The notes: generated from the letters alone by a model not told the origin. A stretch of 64,000 nucleotides of DNA from Floccularia luteovirens (GCA_009739215.1 VSJF01000002.1:682001-746000), one strand, 5' to 3'; counted from the first letter of the stretch, positions 13,107-26,914 are shown. Translations and numbers: made by a program.

Positions 13107-13515
13107 ATGTTGCCTGTTGTTGACATTCTGCACAGAGGAGTTGTATACACTCTTGCCGCAATATCAGTCGGGGGTATCTGTATGAGCATTGCTATTCACC
13201 GTGATACCATGGCAAGGGGAAGAGGTAAGTGCTATCTCCATTCAATAGATTGTCAAATTATTCACCGTTGTGAACTATTCCCTATCAAAAGCGGTGTGTT
13301 TCAATTCTAGTTGACAGCCCTCACCTTCTGATTTCTCTCTAACGATTTCAGATCATGGCTGACAAGGAAGCGCTTGCTCGGCGCCAAAAGACGGTATGTA
13401 TTTGTGCTTTGTGGTTTTTTTTCTTGAATTTTGTTCAATTCAAAATCAGGATGAGAAAAAAGAATTTGATCTTGCGAAGAAAGCGCAGGACGTACTTGGC
13501 GCTCGCTCCACATAG
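13107..13515 (+). CDS. Possible small COX14-like mitochondrial membrane protein, structure uncertain
   Basis: From ATG 13107 the frame reads MLPVVDILHRGVVYTLAAIS, one hydrophobic segment, then IHRDTMARGR before a good donor (GTAAGT). The D-x-L-H-R plus single membrane span recalls COX14-type cytochrome oxidase assembly factors. Two further exon-like pieces follow: MADKEALARRQKT (about 13355-13393) and, after another intron, DEKKEFDLAKKAQDVLG ending at TAG 13513-13515. These would make a plausible charged tail. However, the obvious acceptor at 13351 joins them one base out of frame, giving an early stop after ARGRDHG. It may be two transcripts, a missed splice site, or a damaged gene. Confidence 0.35.
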
Positions 13516-14084
13516 ACGCCTTCGATTAATCTCTACGGATTTCCGTGGTATGTTGGATCCATCCTCGCATCACAAAAAAGCGATGTGTGTAATGATAGTT
13601 TGATAGTGCTATTCGCGACGGATCCCCTCGTACTCTGACAGCAACGCTAGGACATAATGAGACAACAATCCCATGAATATAATCGGATTTTTCGGGGGTC
13701 ATGTTTTGACTTCCATTTAATTGCTAACAGTCTGAAATAATCACTTTGCCTTGTGATGAACGCGAGAGATGGAAACATGCAGGTCAACATTTTTAACAAG
13801 CCCGGGTGTCTGCCACGTCTATGCTTACTAGAATGGTAAGTAGTTCAAATGAATTTGACCCCAAAAGTTGTGTATATTGAAAATGAAAAATCTATTATTC
13901 CCAATGCAGTATAATTTCTAAACTCTAGAGCAGAATTGAATGAGTCTCGAAGACGAAATAACGAACTACTAAGCGGGTGTAAAAGAAATACACGACACTA
14001 CGATAATGAATATTACATGGAGATTTGAATGTCTGGGGTTACTGTAAATGGTCGTCGGCACTAATGAAATCGTCGCGTTTGTCT
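13516..14084. other. Convergent intergenic region
   Basis: 569 bases between the end of the small plus-strand gene and the stop of the GNAT gene. No gene, repeat or RNA was recognised. Confidence 0.4.
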
Positions 14085-15225
14085 TTACCAATGCCCAAGT
14101 TGAACCTTAGACCGGTCAAAGCCATATTCGGTATAGTCTTCGATATTCTCAACATGGCCAACACCACTTCGAAGACCCAGGAAGCCAATCTTGTCATAGA
14201 CTTTTGCTGCCGGGTTTCCGTGTGACACATACAACGTAACAGTTTCTTTTGTCAATAGCAGCCTATTACCAACACCAAGTTAACACTGTTTTTATTCTTT
14301 CAGAAGCAATTTACTCACTCTTTTGTCACTCTACGAACGAGTCTTTCAGCGCATCCAAGCTTTCTCCAGCTGGGGCTGGTATAGACTTTGGTAATTGTCG
14401 CGTTCATATCATCGTTACGGGTGAAAGCGACAATCGATGCAATTCCGGACTGCCCACTGATCGATTGTATGCGATGAACCCACACTTGTTCCTTGGAGAC
14501 CAATATAGCTGCTTCTTCTATAGCTTGCTGATGAGTCAAAACGAATGGCTCCTGTGGAGATATATTTCAATCAATATGGTTATTACCCACAAGCAGATAG
14601 GTGTTTGACTCACCGACTCTCTGGCAAACCCGAAGCATAAACCCCCGATTTCCTCGATGTCGTCCTCTACCCCAGGACGAAGGTCATATATGAGGTCTGG
14701 GTGTCTTGTAGTAGAACGATTGATGAACGAGGTCAAGGTGCAATACGACATCTTCGAGGCGTAGTATGGTTCAACATAAAAATTGACACCTGTGAGGTTT
14801 TTCCAGATTTTTGCGAATGAATATGAGACAATCTCTCGTGCGAACACCGAGTATACTCGATAGATAGGCACAGCTGCCTGCAAGGCCTCTACCATGTTTC
14901 TAAGGCGAGGAAGCAAATAGCCGTCCGTGAGTAGTTGGTGTGGTTGTAGAGTGAAGATGAAGATGGGGTAAGGGCCGATTGAACCTTCGGTGACTGATAA
15001 AACAAACTCTACAACTGGTCGTGGACTAGACGAGGTGCATGTTATCCAGACTTGGTGCCCGGAAGGCTTTTCTCCTTTGCGCTCAGCCTCTAGCGCTCCG
15101 AGAATGTGAGGCATGATAGTATTCGCTGGCTGAGGACGGGCTTTGAGGAGTGCTATTACCTCTGGGGGAATGTCTGAGGCATTTTGGTAGGTATTGACAC
15201 ATTGGACTGGGAGAAGACCAGGCAT
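14085..15225 (-). CDS. GNAT-family N-acetyltransferase-like protein
   Basis: Predicted acetyl-CoA-dependent N-acyltransferase. The start is at 15225 (MPGLLPVQCVNTYQN); an in-frame upstream ATG at 15351 would add 42 residues that look like leader sequence. Three exons: the first runs to GLCFGFARES, then EPFVLTHQQAIEEAA, then ETVTLYVSHGNPAAK. The C-terminal half carries the GNAT fold: GIASIVAFTRN, TKVYTSPSWRKLGCAERLV (the acetyl-CoA pyrophosphate loop, here R-K-L-G-C-A) and NPAAKVYDKIGFLGL, with a stop at 14085-14087. About 340 residues. The N-terminal half is a fungal extension with no recognised motif. Substrate unknown. Confidence 0.83.
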
Positions 15226-16482
15226 ATTGTAGTGTGGGTTTGGTGAGGTGCGTTCTGAAAAATCGTTCCTGATATTTATAGTTGCCCATAATTTTGCTGT
15301 GAGGTTGCTGTATTTTCCAAGCAAACATGACTCAAACCTACAACTCGTCAAAGGAGTAGATTATTACGAAATCAGAACAGTTCGGGATTTACGGGATACA
15401 GTGCAGAGGACTGGATCAAATTATCATACAACACCAGATCCGGTTTCAAGACTTGACATATAATGGAAAGAATTAATATCGGTATTATATTTCGGACATA
15501 CAGCTTTCAACAGCTCTTATTTGTTTATTTACCACCACTGCAATCTTAGCCCCACTACATTGGAATCATGATAACAATATTGGGATTAATCACAAGTATC
15601 GTATCCCCTGCAAACTTTCTGGAATGGAAATATGAGTTGGGATGAGTCAAATAGAACATCATATGGAGGGTGTTAACCGCGAAAAGGGACTAGAAAAAGA
15701 TTTTGTGCCAACGAGGACTATGCGCGGCACTGCCAATCCTAGAGGAAGTGAAGTGAAGGCTACGAGATGCTAACTCTCCATTTTTAGAACACGTGATCGT
15801 GTTGTCAGGCTTTAACTTACTCCAAGTTGAATTCTGCGAAAACACCACTTTGTCAGAAACGTTACAGACTAGCGGATCTTGGAAACTACTAATAGTATAC
15901 ACCCATCCTAGATCCGAGAAGTTATTAAAGAAACACTTATCAATGGAGAATGCTATCCCACTGCTTCAGATCTAGAAACTGATTCAGGTTACGCGTGATG
16001 ATGATAATCTTTAATCCGCACGTTTAACAATTAGATACCCAGAATATCTTCAGGTGTAAAACATTGACGTCAAAGGTTACCCCCTGTTCACTGATGCTGT
16101 CTTGCGGCTTCAACGTACCACCATCCGGAATCCAAATCCCCGAGCCAGGTATTCAGTCTTTTCCAGTAAGTCCTCTCTAGCTTTATCTCGTAAAGAACCG
16201 ATTTGAAAACCCAACTAGCGGAAACCAAACGGAATGCCTGCAAACATATTGAATTCAAATGTTCGGGTCAACGCTCTCCGCACCCCTGTTTCGACGGCTT
16301 TCAATAACCCTGAACGCTTGTTTTTTGTGTCAATTGAAAATGTGCGTTCGTTCATTGGTTGAAGCCAAGTAATACATTTGAAGTAACAAGAATTATTATT
16401 CTGCAAATGATGTGTCGAGTTTGTAAAAAGAAAGTTTTTGGCAACAGCGCTTATCTTTCCCGCGCTTTTAGACCGCAGTCGC
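15226..16482. other. Gene-poor stretch upstream of the GNAT gene
   Basis: It holds the GNAT promoter and a CACGTGATC motif at 15790-15798. A leftward open piece at 16215-16406 (NERTFSIDTKNKRSGLLKAV) might be an exon of a decayed gene shared with 16483-16833, but the two cannot be joined in frame without a stop. Nothing else was recognised. Confidence 0.35.
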
Positions 16483-16833
16483 TCAGGATACTTGACCTAA
16501 TTTGATTGTTGGTTTACGGTACTCACGTATCATTTTGATCTCGTATGAGTAGAAGGTGTCAGAATGTTTTGTCATCAAATCAAAGAATACTAGTTGCTTT
16601 GTTCCAAAGTTAGTATCTTCTGTCGAGCAATCCAGTTGAACTTCCCCAGGCCCTTGACATGATGGACACAAGTAATTAGCGTTGATCTTCAGATGGAACT
16701 TGTACGGAGCACGTCTGTCTCCTTCAGAACCATGGGTGGTATACAACAGACATGCGCTCAGCTCAAGATGTATAAAGTCAAAAAAGCTGACATGTCTCCA
16801 GTCACTCTGCATCATATGGCACCGCATACTCAC
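16483..16833 (-). CDS. Hypothetical exon or gene remnant
   Basis: A 116-codon leftward frame including LELSACLLYTTHGSEGD, INANYLCPSCQGPGE and LVFFDLMTKHSDTFYSYEIK. Its composition looks protein-like, and a donor GTGAGT follows EIKMIR. No downstream exon joins in frame: the nearest candidate at 16406 gives an immediate stop. No family recognised. It may be a low-expression hypothetical gene with unseen exons, or a relic. Confidence 0.25.
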   Translation of the reverse strand: MSMRCHMMQSDWRHVSFFDFIHLELSACLLYTTHGSEGDRRAPYKFHLKINANYLCPSCQGPGEVQLDCSTEDTNFGTKQLVFFDLMTKHSDTFYSYEIKMIREYRKPTIKLGQVS

Positions 16834-18008
16834 CCCCTTGATTGGTTGTTTGCGAAATTTTACATCACGCCAATGTTGATTTGTATTGCATTTTAAAGTA
16901 GATGATGAACGTTAAACCTCCATGTTAGCTTCTGAGAGGCTCAAAACAAGTTAAGCGAATCCTCGGTCGAGCTGCGCATCTATGACCCATGTACAGAAAG
17001 AGTATGAGCTGATGTACATGTTCCGTACTTGTCTGCCACGGAGGGAACATCAAGAGTTGTCTTTTTATCCTCAGAGAAGGCTCAGATGTCGCCAATTGCG
17101 GATAAATTCCACAGCTGCACTCCAAGTAATATGGGGCCGGTAGTATTATATTGTTTCTGATGGACTTGTGCGTTGAGACTGGTCACAAGTACGTGCCTGC
17201 ACTGATTTCGGAGCTGGAGATTAGAGTTGAAATGCAGGGAAATATGCTTAACAGCTGGTGACTCCAGTCCGAAATGCAAGAGGTACTTAGCATCACTGCC
17301 TGCAAGTTCGCGAATGTCGGAGAGATATTGTCATCCAAATTTCAAATGATGGAGGCTTTTGTGCGATCACTCTCTTCAATTGTTATTTCCATATTTCCAA
17401 ATAGGGTAATCATAGTCTCTTCCTCTTTCTAACCACCTCGAGCTCGGGGAGGTCCAAGGCCGTACCGCAACTCGTCAGTGATGTTACCCGCAGTCAAAGA
17501 CAGCCAATGCTGAAGATGGAAATGTAAATCCAAAGATGGCATCGTGCTTCCGAGCTTACTGATATGATACTCGGTGTAGGATGGGAGCCGCACGTAACGA
17601 CCGTCCGTATATCAAGCCAAAACGACATTATGCAATATTCAACTAAAATTCAATTTGTGTTGCTCTTCGACTAGTAATATAGCGATGCTTAATTTCAATT
17701 GGGCTCCTTCTGTTGCCAAGTGACCCTAATATCATTTGGCAAGACCCTGGTAGAGCCACGTCTGGGCACCCACTTTGGACGCCGTGGCTTCTTGTGATGA
17801 GGCTCCCCGTAAAATGTGATTTTTTAGAACCCGCCATCAAGGAAACGAGTCCACTAAACCATGTTTATGGGCCGAGACGTAGGCTATGAAGTTTATCAGG
17901 CTCTGTCGGCTGTTTACTTACAGATTACAAAACCAGGACGATAGAAGCTTGACCCGTACTCTACTCCTCCTGCTTGGTGCTTCACGTCCTCTGGTTTCGA
18001 CCATCACC
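16834..18008. other. Gene-poor stretch
   Basis: Scattered leftward frames at 16925-17125 and 17082-17279 have no recognisable motif and do not join. The right end must contain the promoter of the plus-strand gene starting at 18009. No tandem repeat or RNA gene was seen. Confidence 0.35.
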
Positions 18009-19066
18009 ATGTCACCTTCACCTTTTTCTTTCCAACCTATTTCGCAGCAATCGCCCGCTGTGCGCCTCCTCAATAATCACGACACTGGACATGGAATGTT
18101 CATTTCTCACCTAGATAGGCACCCCGTATCTGTTAAGTTGTAAGTACTCTCAATTGGAACATCAAAATTAACCGCACAATTGTTTACAAATCAATTACCA
18201 TCAGTCTAGTCTTCCTCCCTCCATTTTTTATGCATTTGGCTCTGGCGAGTGTGATGGCGTGGCGAATCTTTTCAGGGATAGAACATTATTCACCCGCAGT
18301 ATTTGCGCTTAAAGGTCTAATGACCGGGGGCTCAGTTGATAGTACGAGCCTCGTACTCGGTGGATTGAATGGCGTATTCGATTTTTTCCTTTACACTCAT
18401 GGCTGGCCTCTCATCCGCCATTTCGCAACAACACATCTTTGGCTTCGCCTTCGTCATGGATTCAAGGAGACCGAAATAGTTTTTCGTACACCAACTGGTA
18501 GCAGCCGCGTCCGTCTTAATGAACTCCCGCCAAACCAAGCGGAACAGGCCTTTGGTCATGCGTTGACACGGGCTATCGACCGCCGATTCCTTGCAGAAAA
18601 TCCAGGTTTCAACACACGCAGTGGCTTCTGGGTGCTCGATTATTCCGCGGCAAACGAGGCATACTTGCTTCAAAAACACAACAGCCTCGAGATTAACCAA
18701 TGGGAATTGCGCGTATGGCAAAAGAGCGAAGAAGGATTATGGACTGTCTGGGAGGCGTATAGGTTACACGACGGTAATATTAATAAACTTAGCATGGAGG
18801 TAGTCAAGGTCGGTGGATATTTTCATTCAGGTGCTACCTCTAATATGAGCTACTCCATACAGGAGAGGTTGTTGAGACAAGGAAGAGAAGATTTTGTTCA
18901 AAAATGGGAAGATCTACTGCAATTAGGGAACAAGCCTGGTGCAACAGATGCTGAAAAGCATGACGTGCGTCAAGCGGTGGTATACTTGTTCAAGAGCGAA
19001 GGTCTCAATCTCGAAAAACTCTGGACGGAATCAATGACCGAGGCACAACGCAGGATTGCAGCGTAA
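18009..19066 (+). CDS. Conserved-looking membrane-anchored protein of unknown function
   Basis: Two exons. Exon 1 starts MSPSPFSFQPISQQS; an in-frame ATG at 17886 would add 41 residues. It splices at GTAAGT (18140) to an exon starting after about 18206 and reading FLVFLPPFFMHLALASVMAW. That is one hydrophobic segment, with a second near GLNGVFDFFLYTHGWPLI. The remainder is soluble and rich in charged and aromatic residues: FNTRSGFWVLDYSAANEAYL, WELRVWQKSEEGLWTVWEAY. It ends WTESMTEAQRRIAA. A donor-like GTAAGT overlaps the stop, but splicing there to the acceptor near 19130 also stops at once, so the C-terminus is nearly fixed. No family recognised; probably an organelle or ER membrane protein. 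Confidence 0.7.
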
Positions 19067-20371
19067 GTTTTACTCTGGTCCTTGGCAAAAAGAGTTGTCA
19101 AACTCAACAAAAAATTTTACCCCGCCTAGGATCTAACTCTGGACCATTTGAAGCAATGATTCATGCCCGAATCTCCTACCTGTAGCTGTTAGAGATTACA
19201 TCACCCATCAAGCAGTACAGACTCTTATTCAAGCTATCATACCAGTGCAACTTTCCCGGGTAGTAAAGAATAAATAATAAACGTATTATGCAAAATTAAT
19301 TAAAAAGAACATTCATTTTTGTCCCCCTTCCCCCTTTTTTCACATCTCTTATAGCACTCTACTGCATTCAGCCACGATGTATAACAGCTTTGTGGAATTT
19401 TTACAATCGGTAAGAAAATAATTCAAATGGGTCGATCCTTGTTCTTTCCGTCAAGGCCTCGCACTGATCGGAGGTCGGCTTTAACCGACTAACGAACTTT
19501 ATCCCTCGTGGAGCACACATCTCTGGTAATCCTGGATTTATGTAACGTCCTAGTGGGGGATATGCTCATTATAAGTGCTATGTGCAGTAGAACTTGTCAT
19601 CCTATCGAAGTCAAAAACATCAAAATTGTATCAAGTGGTGTTTTCGTGATCTAAAAATAATTGGGTAATTCTCCGCAATAAAATTAGCCATTGCATTACG
19701 ACAAACGTTCATTGTGTTGTTATGTACAGTAGTTACATGACGGATTTGGTAATGGTAAACATGTCTAAAAACATGCCCTTCCTGATTCTCAATGTGCCAG
19801 GATCTCCAGCAAAGGGTTAACGCCAAATAGATTCCAGAGGGCAAAGGTCCGAAGCGCAAGACTGACTGTTCTAGAACATGACCACCGCCGAAGGTTTGCT
19901 GTGAATATCATGATGAGCTAGAGATACTGAACAATTGGGGTTATGTTCCAGTGACCTGGTATTACAATGTATCATACTCCCACATCACGTAATTCAGGAT
20001 CTATATAACTTAAAATTTTTTCCAGGACTCAAGAATGATAACTCTTTAATGGAAGGCCGGTTTTGAGCATCCTACGCTGTATGCATTAGACCCACGGGAT
20101 CTCCCCTCAGCGAACTTACGGTAATGATATAAATCACAAAGGTTTGGGACTGCTCCGAGTCTGTTTAAGTTCAATTGATCATCTAGACATGCCTGTAGTC
20201 GATGCCACGGTTGCCGATCAGTCTGACGTGTCAAAAAATTGATATTTTCTGGGGTAACAATATCTGAGGGCCACCAACCAATCATCAAGAAAGTCGTTCT
20301 GTCGTAGGGATTGGTCTAGACTAACAGAGAAATGTAGACTACGCATTAAATTAGACAATGCTTTCACTTTC
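19067..20371. other. Gene-poor stretch
   Basis: About 1.3 kb following the membrane-protein gene. Leftward frames of 79-80 codons at 19620-19859 and 20046-20288 show no motif. No repeats or RNA genes were recognised. Confidence 0.35.
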
Positions 20372-20790
20372 TCATGTATTCTGAATTATAGCTAAAATAC
20401 TATCTATCACTATGGAATTTGTAGATGTGCTCATTTCACTTCCGAGCGAGCTCCATGGATGGTTACCACACAAAATGCCATGGGGCTCTTTTCCGATGCT
20501 GAGGTATCCACTCACGAAATTCTGAAACTTGCAAGTCTCACCCTTGACGTTGATAACTGCACCCAAGTTCCGAAGTCGAGGCGATAACGCAGCACTCATC
20601 CGATTGCGGTGCTTTTCATATTGATCAGGCCCAACCTTATTGCAATCACTTCTTTTCAAATCCAACAAATACTTTGACAAAGGCGAGGCAGTGCCGCTTT
20701 CAAGGAAGCGAATAGAAATCAGGCCAACGTAAGTCTGTTGGAGGGCTCGGGAACGCTGACACTTGTTCGACTTGAGGTTCCATCAACTCT
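20372..20790 (-). pseudogene. Possible gene remnant, unrecognised
   Basis: A leftward frame open from about 20790 to the stop at 20372 includes LQQTYVGLISIRFLESG, LSKYLLDLKRSDCNKVG and RMSAALSPRLRNLGAVI. It has amphipathic, protein-like composition over about 135 codons but no start codon near the open end and no neighbouring exon that can be joined with confidence. It may be a remnant of a larger gene. Confidence 0.25.
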
Positions 20791-21416
20791 TTTGATACCC
20801 TAAATCTGTTACGACGTTAGGCTTTCTCAATCCATCTGCATCAAAGCTGTACACCTGGTACGACACCCTTTGGTCATTTCCCGTCGAATACGGATGGATA
20901 CAGATACCAGGACAACCGGTATCGAGCTGTTAAGTTTGTGGCCTATCTTAGCCTGATGACTTGTTTCTCATCATTTCCGAGCAAGTCGAGGGGAACGCTT
21001 ATCCTTTGGGCACGAAGCTTTATCGATGGGTCGTCATTCCGATTCTGGACTCTGGGTGCCACCGGCGTTGGGTGGGAAAGGTGCGATTAGAGATAGCAAT
21101 TGCAACGTCCATTCTACAGGGGTATACAGTATGTATGTACCACTTGAACATAACTTCTAGGAATATGATTTATAAACAGCAATGCCGATAAATGCCTTGA
21201 AAAACTGGTGTCATTTGTCTGATATTTAGATTTTTATTTTCAATCATCACGCCATTCGAATAGCCAATAGGAAGTTTATTAATCGGGTGACCTACTTACT
21301 ACGTTTACAAATGGCAAAAGGTATGCAAAGGGACATTCAGAAACATTAAAGAGCGTGTTGGACATCCTCATGCTTATAACACCGCCATCGCATCATTCAG
21401 CCAATATGCCATTCAA
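20791..21416. other. 3' flank of the subtilase gene
   Basis: 626 bases downstream of the minus-strand subtilase stop codon. A rightward frame at 20961-21191 has no motif. Nothing else was recognised. Confidence 0.35.
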
Positions 21417-23066
<1,650 letters not shown>

Positions 23067-23304
23067 AGTGGTCGGATAGAGGAGAGAAAGGTTCGAATGC
23101 GCTGTAACTGATATGGGTCCGTTGTTGTCGCTTGTTTGGTTAACCCCGCAGTCCCATTTTGTAACGCTCAGTCAGGCTGAACGATCACGTGCTCTTGTTC
23201 AGATAACATCCCTTTCGATAGTCACATGTACATGTCCCTGTTATCTTTGCACCTAAATACATATTCTGCGGTGATACCTCTACAACCGCTCTTTCGTTTT
23301 CTTT

Positions 23305-26253
23305 TTATACCGTCGGGTCTGCGAGTCCCAGGAATCCATAAGACCAAAGCTGTGTGGCATCAGCCTCAGTTCCATCAGGCGACAAACTGGTCAGGTCAGC
23401 CACACGATACTCTTCTGTAGCCGGATCGAATGAATACGACCAAACTTCCGTGTTCAGATCTGGATAATAGGCCGGTTACAATTTTGTGGAGCACTGGATA
23501 CCGGATAATGCAGAATGTCACGTACTATCGGCGGCACCTTTGATAGATGTCCATAACCGTGTCTGAGCATCAAACAAGTTCTTAACGAGGCCACTGTCTT
23601 TACACCATTCTGGCGTTGAATCTGGCACAGGAACTACGTCGATGGCACCGTTTGGGTTGGGTGCGCAGAGGTTCAATTGCCTTGCAATCCCACCTGCCAT
23701 TAGAGCTTGCTGAAATGACCTACCAGCGGACAATTCAGAAAATTGGTAAGCATCAATACCAAGACCACTAACCAAACAACCGTTCCGTGATATGCCGTAT
23801 GGTCAAGCACTTGGACGTTGGTCCTGTTTGAATCGTAGGCTGGATTCGCTATCAACATCCCCACATTTGTCAACAACCCTGCCCTTTCCTGTGTAAGAAT
23901 TCCCATTATATAAACTGATTATTCTTACCTCTCGGATATGGTGTTAGTGCGTTGACGACACGTTGCATAAATGTGAGGGAAAGATTGTCCACCGTACATT
24001 AACCCGAACCCCAGATCTGAGTGAAGAACCTGAAATCACAATATTACGTATATCAAACTTTAAAGTGATAACTTTAACGCTGACCTCGACGGGTGAACCA
24101 TCATCACGCAGAGACAACGCGAAAAATGATACATTTCCAGTTCCAGTGCTATTCCCTAGGATACCATCCCCTAGTCCAGTTTTCTGCACAAAATCTTGCA
24201 ACCTTGCCTCGCTGTCTGTCCCATCGACATTGACCTCGAACAGCAGGGGCGCATCCTGCTCCCACGTTGCTGCAACCTGCCCTACTTCTGATGCCCCCAT
24301 CACTTCGCCTCCCATCTGTACATTCGTAGTCACGAGCCCAGCTGCAACGAGTTTCTGGATTGCACGTAGGTTGGCCGGCACTAGTGCGACATTTACATCG
24401 AACGGTATCGTACCATATCCGGTGCCCTGATTGCTGTCGCGCCAATTACCAACAGGCTGACCCGGACGGAAGGCTAAAAGTGAGGTGTACGTTGTATTCT
24501 GAGCGAATGGCAATGCACGCAGAAGGTTATAATTTACAATTCTGTAAGCTTTCCATTTTAACTGTAGACGATTTTTTCATAACTTTAATCGCGCACCTAT
24601 TTAGAATTGCCTCGTATGTTCCATCCTGTAAGGATGCGTTTCTCGCCAGGAACTGTGCGGACCGGTTTGCACCCTGTGGCAGATCAAGGAAGTAGTGACT
24701 TAATGCGGGGAGGAGAAGCAAGTCTAAATGGTTTTTTTAGAATCGGTGTGGAGTTCCGTTCGTATCTTACCTGTATCTATCATCTTGGGATTCGAATAAA
24801 CCAATCAATATCAATGAACGAATTCACACATGGAAGACGGACCTTATAATCATAGAAAGGTTGGTTCCCCTAAATCTGGTTGGTTGTTGCCCAAGTTGAT
24901 CTATTCCAAGATGTGATGCTATGTCAGACAAGGTACTTCAAAATGGATTGGAGCCTACAAATGAAGCATAGTCCCCTGAGAACGGTCAGTACAAAATCTT
25001 CTATAGCAAGTTTGAAATCCTTAACCAACTGTTTCTTCGTGACATAATGCGCCTGTTATGTTTGCGCGTTCGATAACAGCACCTAATACCGACTCGATTC
25101 CCTCGGAAGTTAACACGGGCATCAGAAGTCTCAAGGCTATGAGCGTATCTCTTCCAAAATACTAACACGGGACTGGTAAGTCATATTATGAGCCACATAC
25201 GTTATACTACTCACTGTAAGGAAACGCCATCCACCAGCAACGAATGTGTCTGTGTATGTCAAGAATGATACCTATAAATTACAACGCCATGAAATTAGAG
25301 CCACAGACTCAAGCATATCAAGTATGTATTCCACCCACCTGATCTGCTGTTTCGTTGGTTCCATCCGCCAGTCCTTCCAAAGCCTTACGGAGCGCAGGCA
25401 CAGTTACATCTTCCGGTTGCAAGAAGAGTTGTGATACTGGAAGACCCACCGGCCGCGTGTAATTTGTAAGCACACGTACGCGCACAACATCAGGACTTGT
25501 GTGCAGGTGCGGAGTGGAGTTAGGGATGATAATATTGATATCCGGTGGATCTTTCTGCGTATTGACAATGAATCTTGTGCGGCTCCCTGGAGGAGCAGTA
25601 AGATACATATCAACACCGAAAAACTTCGCTTGTTGTGCGGGATGGCCATGTTGCGACGAAACAGACGGAGATGCAAATGTGCTGTTTATAAACCGTCGGT
25701 GCAAACGCAAGGATGTTGGACTGTGCTCAAGAAGTGTATAGTTGAATATTTCATGCATCGTTCCTGCACCTTCGACATAATCTGTTTTATTGGATCAACT
25801 GGCAGGTTTGTACCTCACAACAGCGCCACACCCACCTCTCATTGCCCTCACCGCACCTACAATAACAACCCCAAGAGTCGCGTTCCCGCTGAACATGAGA
25901 TCAGCCTGCACTCCAACATTGTCAAATGAATCCGTTGTACTCCTCAACGTCCCGTTGAGCATGTTAATGGCAAGTCCTCCACTCGGATGCGTAGGGAGGA
26001 AATAAGCAAGAGCACCATTATTGCCCGCAGGCAGAGCAACGACCAGGCGTTGTGGACTTGTACTTGCATTAGTTGCGTCACCGCTTGTGATGAGAAGCTG
26101 TGCGGTGGTGGAGCCTTCTCTCAGAAAGAAATTATCATTCCCTCCGCTGAAGACACGAAGATTGAGGCCATCATTTATGTTCGGACTAGAATTTAATGCG
26201 TTTACGAGAGAGGGGATGAGAGGTGCAAAGATCAAGTAACCCGGAATTCGCAT
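23305..26253 (-). CDS. Large secreted protein, putative six-hairpin glycosidase
   Basis: Multi-exon gene. MRIPGYLIFAPLIPSLVNAL at 26253 is a signal peptide; an alternative ATG lies at 26265. Joined exons give GLNLRVFSGGNDNFFLREGS, PPGSRTRFIVNTQKDPP, DTFVAGGWRFLT, GRDTLIALRLLMPVLTSEG, GALCHEETVGDYASF, YDYKMIDT and DLLLLPALSHYFLDLPQGAN. Then follow RPGQPVGNWRDSNQGTGYG and TAYHGTVVWSW, then a C-terminus with EADATQLWSYGFLGLADP and TAA at 23305-23307. The TxFGRDT-type motif, the W-R-D-S segment and the closing tryptophan-rich helices resemble alpha/alpha-toroid enzymes such as glycogen-debranching or amylo-1,6-glucosidase-like proteins. That assignment is inferred from motif shape. About 800 residues, many N-glycosylation sequons. 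The substrate is unknown. Confidence 0.7.
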
Positions 26254-26914
26254 TATATCAAGCAAGAGTTAAATTTGACTATCATATCAAGCACGAAGTA
26301 TATATACAAGTCGACGCTAGGGAAGACTTGGTCAGGTGGGCTGGAGTAACAATGACATGTCTTCTGTGTGTGTATAATATACGTACGCGACAACTTACAC
26401 ATGAACGTTCTATCACATGGTGGGCATCCCACGTCAATTGGATATTGAAATGCCTACATATCGATAATTCTTTTTTCAGGCGTTGTATGTGGTTTACAGC
26501 ACTATCTTGGCGCGTTGGTTCAATGTCCAAGATGTCCGTTTACATTTGACTAAATATTGAAGCATCTTTGGAGATAAGAGGGCTATACTTAGTACAGTGG
26601 GATACTTGGATATTAATAAATAGACAGTCGACCCACGTTCATGATGCGTTCGAATCCCCTGAATACTCTATGTATGAGCTTCGCCAGAAGGCATCTCTGA
26701 TTTACTAATAGGTGGAGAACGACCAAAACAAAGTGCTGGCAACAAGTATATGGAACCGTACTAAGTAAACTGTATTTTTGTCTACATCACGTGTTAGCGG
26801 GTGGATATCCGAGGTCCGGGCTCGGCACAAGTTTAGATCAAGTTCCTGACCGCTGTAGCATAAGCATACGCACCGCACTGCTACGATCTTATAAAAATCT
26901 CGAGCTGCTGCGTC
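26254..26914. promoter_or_regulatory. Divergent promoter region, secreted glycosidase / sulfate transporter
   Basis: 661 bases between divergent start codons. A CACGTG hexamer at 26788-26793 lies about 120 bases upstream of the sulfate-transporter ATG. CACGTG is the Cbf1-type E-box that controls sulfur genes in yeasts, so the position is suggestive. Function is inferred. Confidence 0.4.

Noticed and set aside
23963..24445. Long frames overlapping the secreted glycosidase gene on both strands
   Set aside because: Shadows of a GC-richer exon at 23944-24513 whose own frame fits the spliced protein.
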